The notes under the pieces: model-generated
Databases searched by the model: none
Told to the model about the DNA's origin: nothing
What the model saw: only the letters and a program-made list of their open reading frames with translations
Assembly: GCA_963625685.1 (NCBI GenBank)
Contig: CAVFTR010000001.1
Coordinates: 434,001-498,000, forward strand
DNA: 64,000 bases
DNA from: F23-B02 sp963625685
GTDB lineage: Bacteria > Bacillota > Clostridia > Oscillospirales > Oscillospiraceae
Direction of reading: 5' to 3'
Shown: positions 36,396 to 44,235 of the stretch, piece after piece
Layout of the letters: the number at the start of each line of letters is the position of its first letter
Position numbering within the stretch: position 1 is the stretch's first letter
Translations under genes and position numbers: made by a program

Positions 36396-37999
36396 GCATT
36401 GTCCTCCGCGTACTGCGCCTGCCCCGCTCCTGAAAGCATCGCCTTGAGCCGCAGCGGATCGGGATTTATTCGGCTGAGCCTCATCCCCTGCTTCCGCTCG
36501 AAGCTCTCTATCGTCTTATGCGGCAGTATGCTTATCTGAAGCGGCTCTATATTGAGCAGCTTTTTAAGGTCCTTGTAATCGCTGTCGAAATATCTGAAAT
36601 ACACCGACAGATGCTCGGTGAGCACCTGTTTTGTGACGACGTCGTTCGCCCTTGCCTCGTCGGTCAGCTCGAGGTAAAGGTGCAGGAAGGGCGTTAAGTC
36701 CGCGTCATACTCCTTTGCCGCGACCCAGTCGCCTATGCCGAGCTTTGACAGGCGTATGACCTCGGCTATGGATTTTTCGGTTATGCGCGTAAAGCCGGCT
36801 ATATCTATGACCGTCGGTATGCGGTCGACGTAGGTAAAGCGCGGAACGCCGCTCGTCCTGTCGATCTCCGTGCATCTGTACACGTCTCCTATGCGGTAGC
36901 GCATGAAAGCGCCGCCGTGCAGCACGCTTATTACAAGCTCGTACTTTGCGCCGGTGCTCACCTCGTCCATGAGGCAGGACAGCGGCCTGTACGAGGGGTC
37001 CGAGAGGCTGCGGAGCATCTCGCCCTCCGGGATGAACTCATAAAAGCAGGAGTCGGGAAACAGCACCATGCCGCGCTGCTCCCAGGTGTCGCAGCCGACG
37101 CAGGTCGACTCCGTCCCCGCGGCGACCTCGACGGGCGTTACGCCCCAGGCTGCGGCGAGCTTATCGCGGTAGCATCTGCCGTCCGTGCCGGTGCAGGCAA
37201 AGCCGGTTATGTGGAAAAGGTCGACAGGACGTATCCCGCGGTGCTCCCGGCGGCAGTTATACTTTGCCTTGAGATATCTTGCGGCGATGACCGGCGATAC
37301 CTTTGCTCCGCCGCCTCCGCCGGAGGATATCTGCTTGTCGAAATTCTCGGTTATATAATTTGCTACGCTGCCCATGGCGAAGAAATAGTCTATGCCGCCG
37401 TTGAAGGCCATCTTAAAGCCCTTTTTCATACGCTGGCTGAAGCTGAGCTCGGAATATTCGTCGCTGTCGGGCAGCCATTCAAAGCGCATCTCCTCGTTCA
37501 TGAGGCTCGGTATCAGTCCCGTCTCGTACGGAAGCGGCGCGCCGCCGTAGAGAAATCTGTGTCCGGGCCGTATATTGAAATCGGCCCGGCCGTGGCCGGA
37601 CACGAGCATGGCCATGGCCATGATATTGTGCTTGTATGCGTCGAGCATGCGCCGCGTGTAGGGCGCGATCTTCGTTGGGCGCAGTCCGCCCTCCCAGGTC
37701 GTTTCTATCCATATGACGGGGGCCTCCGGCAGCGTTTCCGGGTCGCGGCGGAATAGCAGCTCGGCGTAGTCCTCGTAGCTCGTCAGCGGCATTTCGCGCA
37801 GAAATTCCTCAATGCTCCCGGGCGCTGTGCCCTTATATATGCTCCTGCCGAGCCCGGAGGCGCACCACGAGCTTATCTGCTCGAGCATGAGCCGCCGCTG
37901 GATGTACATATATTCTTTTATGTTGAGGTCCAGATATCCGCAGTACTCGTTCCAGAGCTGCTGCTTGCTGAGCTTGCGCAGTTTCTGTTGAAAGGTCAT
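36392..37999 (-). CDS. GH3-family acyl-acid amide synthetase-like protein
   Basis: This 535-residue protein resembles GH3 adenylating enzymes, which join a carboxylic acid to an amino acid through an acyl-AMP. Support comes from the N-terminal helix pattern, SYEDYAELLFRRDPE, PGHRFLYGGAPLP, the long middle with DEVSTGAKYELVISV, FMRYRIGDVYRCTEI, DRIPTVIDIAGFTRITEKSI (the A8-like hinge) and the C-terminal small domain. The usual TSGTTG phosphate loop is divergent here (ETTWEGGLRPTKIAPYT). The ATG at 37999 has GGAG eight bases upstream; the longer frame to 38119 overlaps the next gene. It sits inside a phosphorelay operon; substrate and product are unknown. Confidence 0.7.
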   Translation of the reverse strand: MTFQQKLRKLSKQQLWNEYCGYLDLNIKEYMYIQRRLMLEQISSWCASGLGRSIYKGTAPGSIEEFLREMPLTSYEDYAELLFRRDPETLPEAPVIWIETTWEGGLRPTKIAPYTRRMLDAYKHNIMAMAMLVSGHGRADFNIRPGHRFLYGGAPLPYETGLIPSLMNEEMRFEWLPDSDEYSELSFSQRMKKGFKMAFNGGIDYFFAMGSVANYITENFDKQISSGGGGGAKVSPVIAARYLKAKYNCRREHRGIRPVDLFHITGFACTGTDGRCYRDKLAAAWGVTPVEVAAGTESTCVGCDTWEQRGMVLFPDSCFYEFIPEGEMLRSLSDPSYRPLSCLMDEVSTGAKYELVISVLHGGAFMRYRIGDVYRCTEIDRTSGVPRFTYVDRIPTVIDIAGFTRITEKSIAEVIRLSKLGIGDWVAAKEYDADLTPFLHLYLELTDEARANDVVTKQVLTEHLSVYFRYFDSDYKDLKKLLNIEPLQISILPHKTIESFERKQGMRLSRINPDPLRLKAMLSGAGQAQYAEDNA

Positions 38000-38016
38000 A
38001 TATCTCCGTCCAAAAG

Positions 38017-38538
38017 CTATTTTTTTAATATCTCTTTTATCCCCGACGCAGTCGGGAGCAGAAACGGCACGCGGGTCTTGTATTCCGCGTATCCGCCTAT
38101 GCAGCGCGGGAAAATCCACCTGTCCTCCGCCGCGGCGAGCAGCAGATCAAGCGCCGTATACAGCGCGGCATCCGTCCATGGCAGCGCCAGCGCATAGTGC
38201 AGCGAGAGGTAAAGGCCCGCGAAAAACAGCACGCCCGGATGCCGGCACAGGGCGTAAAAGCCCTTGTCGCATACGCTCCGGCCGCTGTCCTGCCGTACAT
38301 ACGCGTCGCCTACGGAAAATGAGCCGAACAGCGCGTACAGAAGCAGGAGCAGGAACGCCGCGGCCACGGCGCACCAGGCGGCGTCCGCCTCCTCCGGTCT
38401 CAGGCGCAGCGCGGTCGCCGCGGCCAGCGCCGCAAGCCCCGCCGGAAAGCACAGCCGCAGCGGGCCCTTATGCCAGACGGCGTCGTTCACATCCCCAAGC
38501 AGCATCACGAAAAACGCCGCCGCTCCGAGGAGCGTCAT
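38017..38538 (-). CDS. Small membrane methyltransferase-like protein (ICMT/PEMT superfamily)
   Basis: This 173-residue protein has four hydrophobic segments and a C-terminal pattern like isoprenylcysteine/phospholipid methyltransferases: KGFYALCRHPGVLFF, then AEDRWIFPRCIGGYAEYKTRVPFLLP. The RHP motif, the acidic residue and the EYxxYxxxVPxLLP end match the SAM-binding region of that superfamily. It could methylate a lipid or the carboxyl group of a small molecule at the membrane. Its ATG overlaps the HPt stop (ATGA), and the GH3-like gene follows 17 bases later, suggesting a shared pathway. An alternative is a non-catalytic membrane relative. Confidence 0.6.
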   Translation of the reverse strand: MTLLGAAAFFVMLLGDVNDAVWHKGPLRLCFPAGLAALAAATALRLRPEEADAAWCAVAAAFLLLLLYALFGSFSVGDAYVRQDSGRSVCDKGFYALCRHPGVLFFAGLYLSLHYALALPWTDAALYTALDLLLAAAEDRWIFPRCIGGYAEYKTRVPFLLPTASGIKEILKK

Positions 38539-38885
38539 AGGCTTTTTATCATGCCGGCGGCAGCGGCATATTCGCGCTCGACATCGCCGCGGTATTCCAG
38601 CGCCGCGCTGACGTCTCCCCGGCGCAGAGGCTCTGTAATGCACTTGAGCGCCTCGAAGAGTCCCGTGAGCCCCAGCATGCCGGAGCTGCCCTTTAAGGAG
38701 TGCGCCGCGCGGAAGCCCTCCTGCGCGTCGAGCTCCGTGAGCGCCGACATGAGCTCTTTATAGCTTTTATCGGCAAGGAACATTTCCAGCAGACTGTGCA
38801 GCAGCTGCTCGTCTCCCGCGACGCGCTCTATCGCGCCGGCGTAATCGTAATCTCTGATAGCGTAGGCAAATTTAATTTCGGGCAT
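38535..38885 (-). CDS. Histidine phosphotransfer (HPt) domain protein
   Basis: This 116-residue, all-helical protein has the HPt signature AAHSLKGSSGMLGLTGL, with His62 as the phospho-acceptor. It should shuttle phosphate between the receiver of the hybrid kinase and the response regulator encoded next to it. ATG at 38885 is preferred because AAGGAG lies eight bases upstream; the earlier ATG at 38906 has none. Confidence 0.9.
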   Translation of the reverse strand: MPEIKFAYAIRDYDYAGAIERVAGDEQLLHSLLEMFLADKSYKELMSALTELDAQEGFRAAHSLKGSSGMLGLTGLFEALKCITEPLRRGDVSAALEYRGDVEREYAAAAGMIKSL

Positions 38886-39588
38886 CCGCTTTCTCCTTAT
38901 ATTCAAATATCTCCGACGGGCGGCCGCCCGTCTTGCAGTCGAGCGTTATGCCTATCTCGCCGAGAGAGTGCATGTATTTAAGATATCTGCGCGAGGTGAC
39001 CGTTGAAAGGCCGAGGCCGTCGCTTATCTCGACGAGCGGCATCTTCCTCCCCGCGTTTTCGCGCATGAAGGCCCTTACCGTTTCGAGCGTCGTCCTGTTT
39101 ATCTTCTCCGTGCTCGGCGCGCCGGCGGCGGGCTGCTCGGTATTGTAATTTCTGTGCGGGCAGAGCAGAACGTCGACCTTATCCTGCGTCCAGACGCGGG
39201 TGGTCCTGACGAGCTTCATGACCGTTTCAAAGCGCGACACGGCCTTTTCGAGGCGCGCGCCGTTGAAGGGCTTGAGGATATAGTCGCATATGCCGTAGCA
39301 CATGGCCGAGCGTATGACCTGATAGTCGTCGGCCGAGGTTATCATGATGACCTGAACGTCGGTATTGAACTTTCTGAGCTCGGCGAGAAACTCGATGCCG
39401 TTCATGCCTGGCATGAAATAATCGAGCACGATAAGCTCCGCCCCGTCCGGCGTCTGCCTGAGATATTCAAGCGCGTCGCCGCAGCGCCTGTAATTGCCGC
39501 ATAGCTTCAGCTGGGTAAATTTACCGAGCTGCTTTTCAAGTATCGAGCAGACCATCAGGTCGTCCTCGACAATTATCGTTTTATACAT
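38872..39588 (-). CDS. Response regulator, CitB/DctR-like
   Basis: This 238-residue regulator has a receiver domain (VEDDLMV, Asp56 in VLDYFMPGMNG, MITSA, YILKPF) and a C-terminal helix-turn-helix (VEISDGLGLSTVTSRRYLKYMHSLGEI) like the regulators of citrate and C4-dicarboxylate metabolism. It is the first gene of the phosphorelay operon, so it probably autoregulates. ATG at 39588 with GAGGTG nine bases upstream is chosen over an upstream ATG at 39618. Its stop overlaps the HPt start. Confidence 0.9.
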   Translation of the reverse strand: MYKTIIVEDDLMVCSILEKQLGKFTQLKLCGNYRRCGDALEYLRQTPDGAELIVLDYFMPGMNGIEFLAELRKFNTDVQVIMITSADDYQVIRSAMCYGICDYILKPFNGARLEKAVSRFETVMKLVRTTRVWTQDKVDVLLCPHRNYNTEQPAAGAPSTEKINRTTLETVRAFMRENAGRKMPLVEISDGLGLSTVTSRRYLKYMHSLGEIGITLDCKTGGRPSEIFEYKEKADARN

Positions 39589-39733
39589 AGAAAACACCTC
39601 TGAATATCCTGTCTTCATTTCTCCGAGATTTTATTATATTTATTTTACCAAGTTTTTTTATCCCGGTCAACAGAAACAGGATAATTAGTTTTTTAATATT
39701 CTGCGTTGGAATATCGTACATGGGCTTTTTTGC

Positions 39734-39762
39734 TTGCAAGGAGCGCGGCGGCGTGTTACAAT
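39734..39762 (+). promoter_or_regulatory. Strong promoter of the small unknown gene
   Basis: TTGCAA and TACAAT are separated by 17 bases with a TGT extended -10. The start codon of the 106-residue gene is 28 bases downstream. Confidence 0.75.
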
Positions 39763-39789
39763 TAGCAAAAACCTATCGGAGGCAAGGCC

Positions 39790-40110
39790 ATGACAAATGA
39801 GGAAAAGCTCGATATCAAAAAGGAGATCGAGGAGCAGGACGGCTATAGCTACAGCGACGAGCTGTTTTACACCGGCGAGGGCGATCTTCTCGACACCGCC
39901 GAGGGCAGAGCCAAATTCTGCCGCCTAAACGAGACGACGGTGTTCAAGAAAAAGGACCCCACGGTCTGGAACAACTACATCTGGGTGTTCAACAATCAGG
40001 GCGTCGGCATGACGATAAAGCGTCAGAGCCACGTCGACCCCCAGCTTATGGAATGCATCGACTATGACGCCGACGGCAATCCCACCGGCAAGGCCTACGA
40101 GCCGACATGA
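39790..40110 (+). CDS. Small acidic protein of unknown function
   Basis: I do not recognise this 106-residue protein. It is soluble, acidic and without cysteine-rich or membrane segments apart from a single Cys; the centre (VFKKKDPTVWNNYIWVFNNQGVGMTIKRQSH split over two strands) looks like a compact beta fold. A full promoter, a GGAGG ribosome site seven bases before the ATG and an excellent terminator frame it as its own transcription unit, so it is very likely expressed. It faces the phosphorelay operon divergently and hypB convergently. Confidence 0.8.
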   Translation: MTNEEKLDIKKEIEEQDGYSYSDELFYTGEGDLLDTAEGRAKFCRLNETTVFKKKDPTVWNNYIWVFNNQGVGMTIKRQSHVDPQLMECIDYDADGNPTGKAYEPT

Positions 40111-40117
40111 TGTAAGC

Positions 40118-40154
40118 AAAAAGAAGCTTCACGCCATCGTGAAGCTTCTTTTTT
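40118..40154. terminator. Bidirectional intrinsic terminator
   Basis: A 15-16-bp stem (aaaaagaagcttcacg with cgtgaagcttcttttt) with a four-base loop and A/T tracts at both ends serves the small gene and the convergent hypB transcript. Confidence 0.94.
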
Positions 40155-40220
40155 AATATCGCGCCTTTAGGCCTGCTGTGCCCTTGCGGGCATGTGTTTT
40201 CTTGTCTCAGCCGGCCTTTC

Positions 40221-40295
40221 CTATTTGTTTTTCTTCATGCAGTCGTACAAAAGCAGGATCGGGAAAAAGATGATGTCCAAAACAACATACAGCAT
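40221..40295 (-). CDS. 24-residue hydrophobic microprotein downstream of hypB
   Basis: The frame MLYVVLDIIFFPILLLYDCM plus KKNK is preceded by AAGGAGGAGAGGCAC, an excellent ribosome site. It has one membrane helix with a positive C-terminal tail, the usual look of a small membrane protein. It lies 38 bases after hypB on the same strand and before the shared terminator. Conservation would be needed to prove it. Confidence 0.5.
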   Translation of the reverse strand: MLYVVLDIIFFPILLLYDCMKKNK

Positions 40296-40333
40296 GTGCC
40301 TCTCCTCCTTAAATACATACGTGATGTTCTCTG

Positions 40334-41002
40334 TTACTTGTTCCACTCGGCGACCTGGGTGCGCAGCCAGTCCGCCCACTGGTCGATGCCATCGCCCGTT
40401 CTTGCGGAGATGGGGATGATGGTGATGTCGGGATTGAGCTTTTTTACGTACTCCTCGCACTTTTCGAGGTCAAAATCGAAGTACGGCATGACGTCTATCT
40501 TGTTGACGAGCAGAACGTCGCAGATCGAGAACATCAGCGGGTACTTGAGAGGCTTGTCGTGACCCTCCGGAACGGAGAGGATCATGGCGTTTTTCACTGC
40601 GCCCGTGTCAAACTCCGCGGGGCAGACGAGGTTGCCGACGTTTTCAAGTATGGCAAAGTCGATATTTTCCGTGCCGAGGCCCTCGAGGCCCTGCCTGGTC
40701 ATGCCCGCGTCGAGGTGGCACATGCCGCCGGTGTGCAGCTGGATGACCTTAGCGCCGGTCTCCGCTATCGTGTGCGCGTCGACGTCCGAGTCGATATCGG
40801 CCTCCATGACGCCTATGCGCATTTCGTCCCTGAGCGCCGCGATGGTCGCCTTGAGGGTCGTCGTCTTGCCCGAGCCGGGGGACGACATGAGGTTCAGCAG
40901 AAAGGTCTTCTCCTTCCTGAGCTCCTGCCTGAGCTGCTCTGCCTCCCTGTCGTTATTTTCAAATACGCTTTTTTTGATCTCCAATACTCTGAAGCCTTCC
41001 AT
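40334..41002 (-). CDS. hypB: HypB-like nickel-insertion GTPase
   Basis: This 222-residue SIMIBI-class GTPase has Walker A SSPGSGKTT, the switch region EADIDSDVDAHTI, the metal-site LHTGGMCHLDAGM, ENVGNLVCPAEFD and the guanine motif NKID. HypB with HypA loads nickel into NiFe hydrogenase; it lacks the N-terminal His-rich tail of storage-type HypB. No hypA or hydrogenase gene is in the window. ATG at 41002 is preferred to the TTG at 41008 by its distance from AGAGG. Confidence 0.92.
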   Translation of the reverse strand: MEGFRVLEIKKSVFENNDREAEQLRQELRKEKTFLLNLMSSPGSGKTTTLKATIAALRDEMRIGVMEADIDSDVDAHTIAETGAKVIQLHTGGMCHLDAGMTRQGLEGLGTENIDFAILENVGNLVCPAEFDTGAVKNAMILSVPEGHDKPLKYPLMFSICDVLLVNKIDVMPYFDFDLEKCEEYVKKLNPDITIIPISARTGDGIDQWADWLRTQVAEWNK

Positions 41003-41023
41003 GATCAATACACCTCTGTCTTT

Positions 41024-42217
41024 TTAATTTAGTGAATTCATTATAGTGTTCAGCACGCTGTCAAAATTTCTGCTGTTTAGCGAATATTCCGCGCTGGCGG
41101 CCGCAGTCGTGCTGCTGCCGTTTTTCCGCATCGTCTTCACCGCGTCCATGAGCTTATCATACAGCGAAAGCTCCGACGACGAGCTCTCCCGGCCGATCGC
41201 AGCCAGATAGCCCGAAGCTCCGACGAAGCTGCTGTTGTTCTTCTGCGAGGTGAACCAGCGCAGAAACTCCACCGCTGACCTTTCACGGCTGCTGTCCGAC
41301 GCGAGGATGGTCATGCCGCTGACCTTCTGCGTATACGCGGGCTTGCCGTCCTTCATATACGGGAAGCTTATAAACTCGAACTCGTCGCCGAGCTTATCGG
41401 CGTACTTCATCAGGTCCGCCGACGAGACTATCGCGGCGGCTATATCGCCGTCGGCAAGCTTTTTCGCCGCCTGTCCGCCGCACGAGGCAAAGCCCCTGTT
41501 ATAGGCCGTCTCGGCCAGGAGCTTGTAGATATATTTGCAGTTGTCGCTGTCGGTATCGTGCGGGCTCACGCCGTCAAACTCCTCGCCGAGCTGCGCGACG
41601 GCGTCGCGGAAAAACAGCGAGTAGTCGGATATGGTGAAAAAGCTCTTTGAGCTGCGCTTGTAGTATTCGTCGGCTACCGAGCAGAGCTTTTCAAAGCTAG
41701 ATATCGCGTCCGGGTCGGCAAAAAGCGAGGTGTTGACGATAAAGACGTCCGTCTCCGCCGCTATCGGCACGCAGGAAAGGCCGTTCGGGCCCTTGGCCGC
41801 CCTGGTCATGTCGCCGTCGTAGCCCGAGGTCTCCCAGCTGCCGAAATATTTGTCCATATCGGCAAGCTCGCCCTCGTCGTCGAGGTAAGCGGCAAAATCG
41901 GTGTCGCAGGCGATGATATCCGGCCTTTCGCCGCCGCCGGCGATGGCGTCTGTCAGGCTTTCATAGAGCTGCTCCTGGGTATCGAAGGCCTTCGTGCTTA
42001 TCGTTATGCTTCGCTCCGCGCCGTCATTTTCGTTATACTCGCCGCACATGGCGTAAAAGCCCGACCACATCGCGTCGTCGTTTACGTACCACACGCTCAG
42101 CGTCTGCGGCTCGTCCGGCTCAAACGGCGCATAGTGGGCAAAGTATATGTATATTACGCCGCCGAGCAGCAGCGCAGCCGCCGCCGCAATAGCGAGCCTA
42201 TACTTGATCTTTGACAT
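41024..42217 (-). CDS. Extracellular solute-binding protein (family 1-like), membrane-anchored
   Basis: This protein of about 397 residues has one N-terminal membrane segment (residues 7-31, no lipobox Cys) and a periplasmic-binding-protein fold: TLSVWYVNDDAMWSGFYAMC, then ADMDKYFGSW, CVPIAAETDVFIVNTSLF, KLADGDIAAAIVSSADL and VEFLRWFTSQ. Sugar- or polyamine-binding proteins of ABC importers look like this, but no permease or ATPase is nearby. It may instead be a sensor partner. ATG at 42217 has AAGGA eight bases upstream; the ATG at 42235 has no site. Confidence 0.78.
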   Translation of the reverse strand: MSKIKYRLAIAAAAALLLGGVIYIYFAHYAPFEPDEPQTLSVWYVNDDAMWSGFYAMCGEYNENDGAERSITISTKAFDTQEQLYESLTDAIAGGGERPDIIACDTDFAAYLDDEGELADMDKYFGSWETSGYDGDMTRAAKGPNGLSCVPIAAETDVFIVNTSLFADPDAISSFEKLCSVADEYYKRSSKSFFTISDYSLFFRDAVAQLGEEFDGVSPHDTDSDNCKYIYKLLAETAYNRGFASCGGQAAKKLADGDIAAAIVSSADLMKYADKLGDEFEFISFPYMKDGKPAYTQKVSGMTILASDSSRERSAVEFLRWFTSQKNNSSFVGASGYLAAIGRESSSSELSLYDKLMDAVKTMRKNGSSTTAAASAEYSLNSRNFDSVLNTIMNSLN

Positions 42218-42315
42218 TTTCTGTTCCTTTTTCATTAAAAATATGCGTTTTGAGGTCTTACACTGCTTTTATATCACATTTTTCCGTCGTTTTCAACTGC
42301 ATTGTGTCGACATGA

Positions 42316-42347
42316 CAAAACGACAGAGGCTTTGCCTCTGCCGTTTT
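42316..42347 (-). terminator. Terminator of the ECF sigma/anti-sigma operon
   Basis: On the minus strand GGCAGAGGC-AAA-GCCTCTGTC is followed by GTTTTG, downstream of the anti-sigma gene stop. Confidence 0.75.
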
Positions 42348-42365
42348 GCGTATTTGGGATATGTA

Positions 42366-43487
42366 TCAGGCCGCCGGGATCAGCGACGCTGCTATATGCG
42401 CCAGGACCTTGCCGAGCTCGCTCTGGCTGAGCCAGTCGGTGACGGTGCTCTGCCCTATGCCGATGATCGCACCGTGATTGCCGATATTCTTAGTAAGGCT
42501 CTCCGCGAGGACCGCCCAAAGCTTCTGTCCGTCGTCGGTGCTGCTCTCGGCTATGCTGAACTCATAGCCGATGCGCTTTGCGACGTCGCTGGGGCTGTAA
42601 TACTCGCTGAGCTTATCGTAGAAATCGCTTATGGCGCTGGTGAAGCTCATCAGCTCGTCGCAGTCGAGCTCGCCGAGGTTGAGCTTTCCCTCGTATTTCT
42701 CGGGCACCACGCCGGCGACGGAGCCGGTACGCTCGACGCCCTCGGGCAGGCCGAGATATTGGAACAGCTGGTTTAGAAGCTGTATATTGCTCTGCACGAG
42801 CTTGTCAAAGCTGTAATCGCCGTGCTCGGAGATGAATTTGTTTATAACGTCGACGCGTCCCTCGGACACGCTGTACTTCTCCGCCGTCGCCGCGGCGGCG
42901 TCGTCATGGCTTATTATCTGGCCGAGTATCGAGAAGCCGTAATTGACGGCCTTGTCTATCTGCTCGACGGCCTCGACCGACGCATCGAGCAGCTGCCGGG
43001 CCGCGTCGTCGCTTTCGGCCGCGACGCTTATGAGTATCGAGTTTTTGAGGTTCGTTATATATTCCTTTTCCTGAAGCGAGCTGACTATCTCCTTGACGGC
43101 GGTCCTGTAATCCTTGCCGGTGAGCTCGAGCCCCTCGAGAACGGGCTGCGACTCCTCGTTGAGGCCCTCCGCCTTCACGACGGTCTCGCGGTCGTCGACC
43201 TCAAGGCGGATGCTGGGGTTGACGTCTATCATGATGACGCTGTTTGTCGCCATGGCGACGTTCTGTACGCCGGAGGGAAGCTCCATCTCGTCCTTATCCA
43301 CCTTCGCGCCGTCAAGGGCCATTATCCCTGTCCCGAGAAGAACTATCGCAAGGCTTGCGGCGATGGACGCGACGAGGCTGCGCGAGCCCGCGCGCCTGCG
43401 CGCGGTCCTCACGCTTTCGGTCATTATCTCTTCAATGTATTCATCTTTTACAGAGCCCAGACAGCTGAGCAGTTCGTCGCTCTTCAA
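42366..43487 (-). CDS. RsgI-like membrane anti-sigma factor
   Basis: This 373-residue protein has a short cytosolic part (1-37), one membrane helix (about 38-58) and an outside region beginning with the RsgI-type module MIDVNPSIRLEVDDRETVVKAEG. In RsgI proteins the Asn-Pro bond of this motif (Asn90-Pro91 here) is a self-cleavage site that starts signalling. The rest (about 110-373) is helical, Ala/Ser-rich and unrecognised. It overlaps the ECF sigma gene by four bases and so should hold that sigma factor inactive. RsgI modules normally pair with SigI, so pairing with an ECF factor is noteworthy. Confidence 0.8.
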   Translation of the reverse strand: MKSDELLSCLGSVKDEYIEEIMTESVRTARRRAGSRSLVASIAASLAIVLLGTGIMALDGAKVDKDEMELPSGVQNVAMATNSVIMIDVNPSIRLEVDDRETVVKAEGLNEESQPVLEGLELTGKDYRTAVKEIVSSLQEKEYITNLKNSILISVAAESDDAARQLLDASVEAVEQIDKAVNYGFSILGQIISHDDAAAATAEKYSVSEGRVDVINKFISEHGDYSFDKLVQSNIQLLNQLFQYLGLPEGVERTGSVAGVVPEKYEGKLNLGELDCDELMSFTSAISDFYDKLSEYYSPSDVAKRIGYEFSIAESSTDDGQKLWAVLAESLTKNIGNHGAIIGIGQSTVTDWLSQSELGKVLAHIAASLIPAA

Positions 43488-44044
43488 AGAGATATTCCTT
43501 CTTTCATCAAGTGCTTTTTCAGCCTGCCGCGCAGTCTGAAAAGCATGGTAGTCGTTTTTGAGACCGATATGCCGTAGCGTGCCGCTACGTCCGCTATGGG
43601 CTCCATCATCCAGTATCGCCGCATGAAAACGCCGCGTTCCATGGCTCCGAGCGTTTCAAGAAAGCCGTTGAGGGCGTTTACTATCTCCTCGGAGTCCTGC
43701 CGCCGCTCCAGCTCGTCTGCGCCGGAGACACACTCGGCGAGCTCGTCGAGAAGCACCGGCACCTCGCCGCTTCCGCGCTTTGAGCTGTTCTTCTGCCGCA
43801 GCTTATCGAGCGCGATGTTGCGCGTTATCTTGCCGACATAGGCCGAAAGCGATTCCGGCTCGTTTGGAGGAATACTGCCCCACGTCCTCATATAGGCGTC
43901 GTTTACGCACTCCTCGCTGTCCTCGGCGTTGCCGAGCACGTTGAATGCCACGCGGTGACAATAGCGGCCGTATTTTATATCTATTTGTAACAAGGCTTCC
44001 TCCGAGCGGGCCAGAAAAAGCTCCACAATACGCCGATCGTCCAA
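43484..44044 (-). CDS. ECF RNA polymerase sigma factor
   Basis: This 186-residue sigma-70 factor has region 2 (AFNVLGNAEDSEECVNDAYMRTWGSIPPNEPESLSAYVGKITRN split here into known parts: NDAYMRTWG is 2.3-2.4) and region 4 (YWMMEPIADVAARYGISVSKTTTMLFRLRGRLKKHL, a helix-turn-helix). Region 3 is absent, as in ECF factors. The start is TTG at 44044 with AGGAGAGAGT just upstream. It is encoded immediately before its membrane anti-sigma factor. Confidence 0.9.
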   Translation of the reverse strand: MDDRRIVELFLARSEEALLQIDIKYGRYCHRVAFNVLGNAEDSEECVNDAYMRTWGSIPPNEPESLSAYVGKITRNIALDKLRQKNSSKRGSGEVPVLLDELAECVSGADELERRQDSEEIVNALNGFLETLGAMERGVFMRRYWMMEPIADVAARYGISVSKTTTMLFRLRGRLKKHLMKEGISL

Positions 44045-44166
44045 AACTCTCTCCTAACTTCTAATTATAGAGACGGATTATTGGTTTAAGTATCACATTT
44101 TTTCACGAAAAACACAAGAATTATTTTTCCAAATACCGCATTTTAATTATTTGAAACCATTTGTTG

Positions 44167-44195
44167 TTGTAGACGCGTTGTTAATATGTTATATT
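44167..44195 (+). promoter_or_regulatory. Promoter of the cdsA operon
   Basis: TTGTAG and TATATT are separated by 17 bases with a TGT extended -10. The TTG start of cdsA lies 40 bases downstream. Confidence 0.6.
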
Positions 44196-44235
44196 AGGCG
44201 TTGATTCTGCGATTTCACGAAAGAGGGTACAAAAC

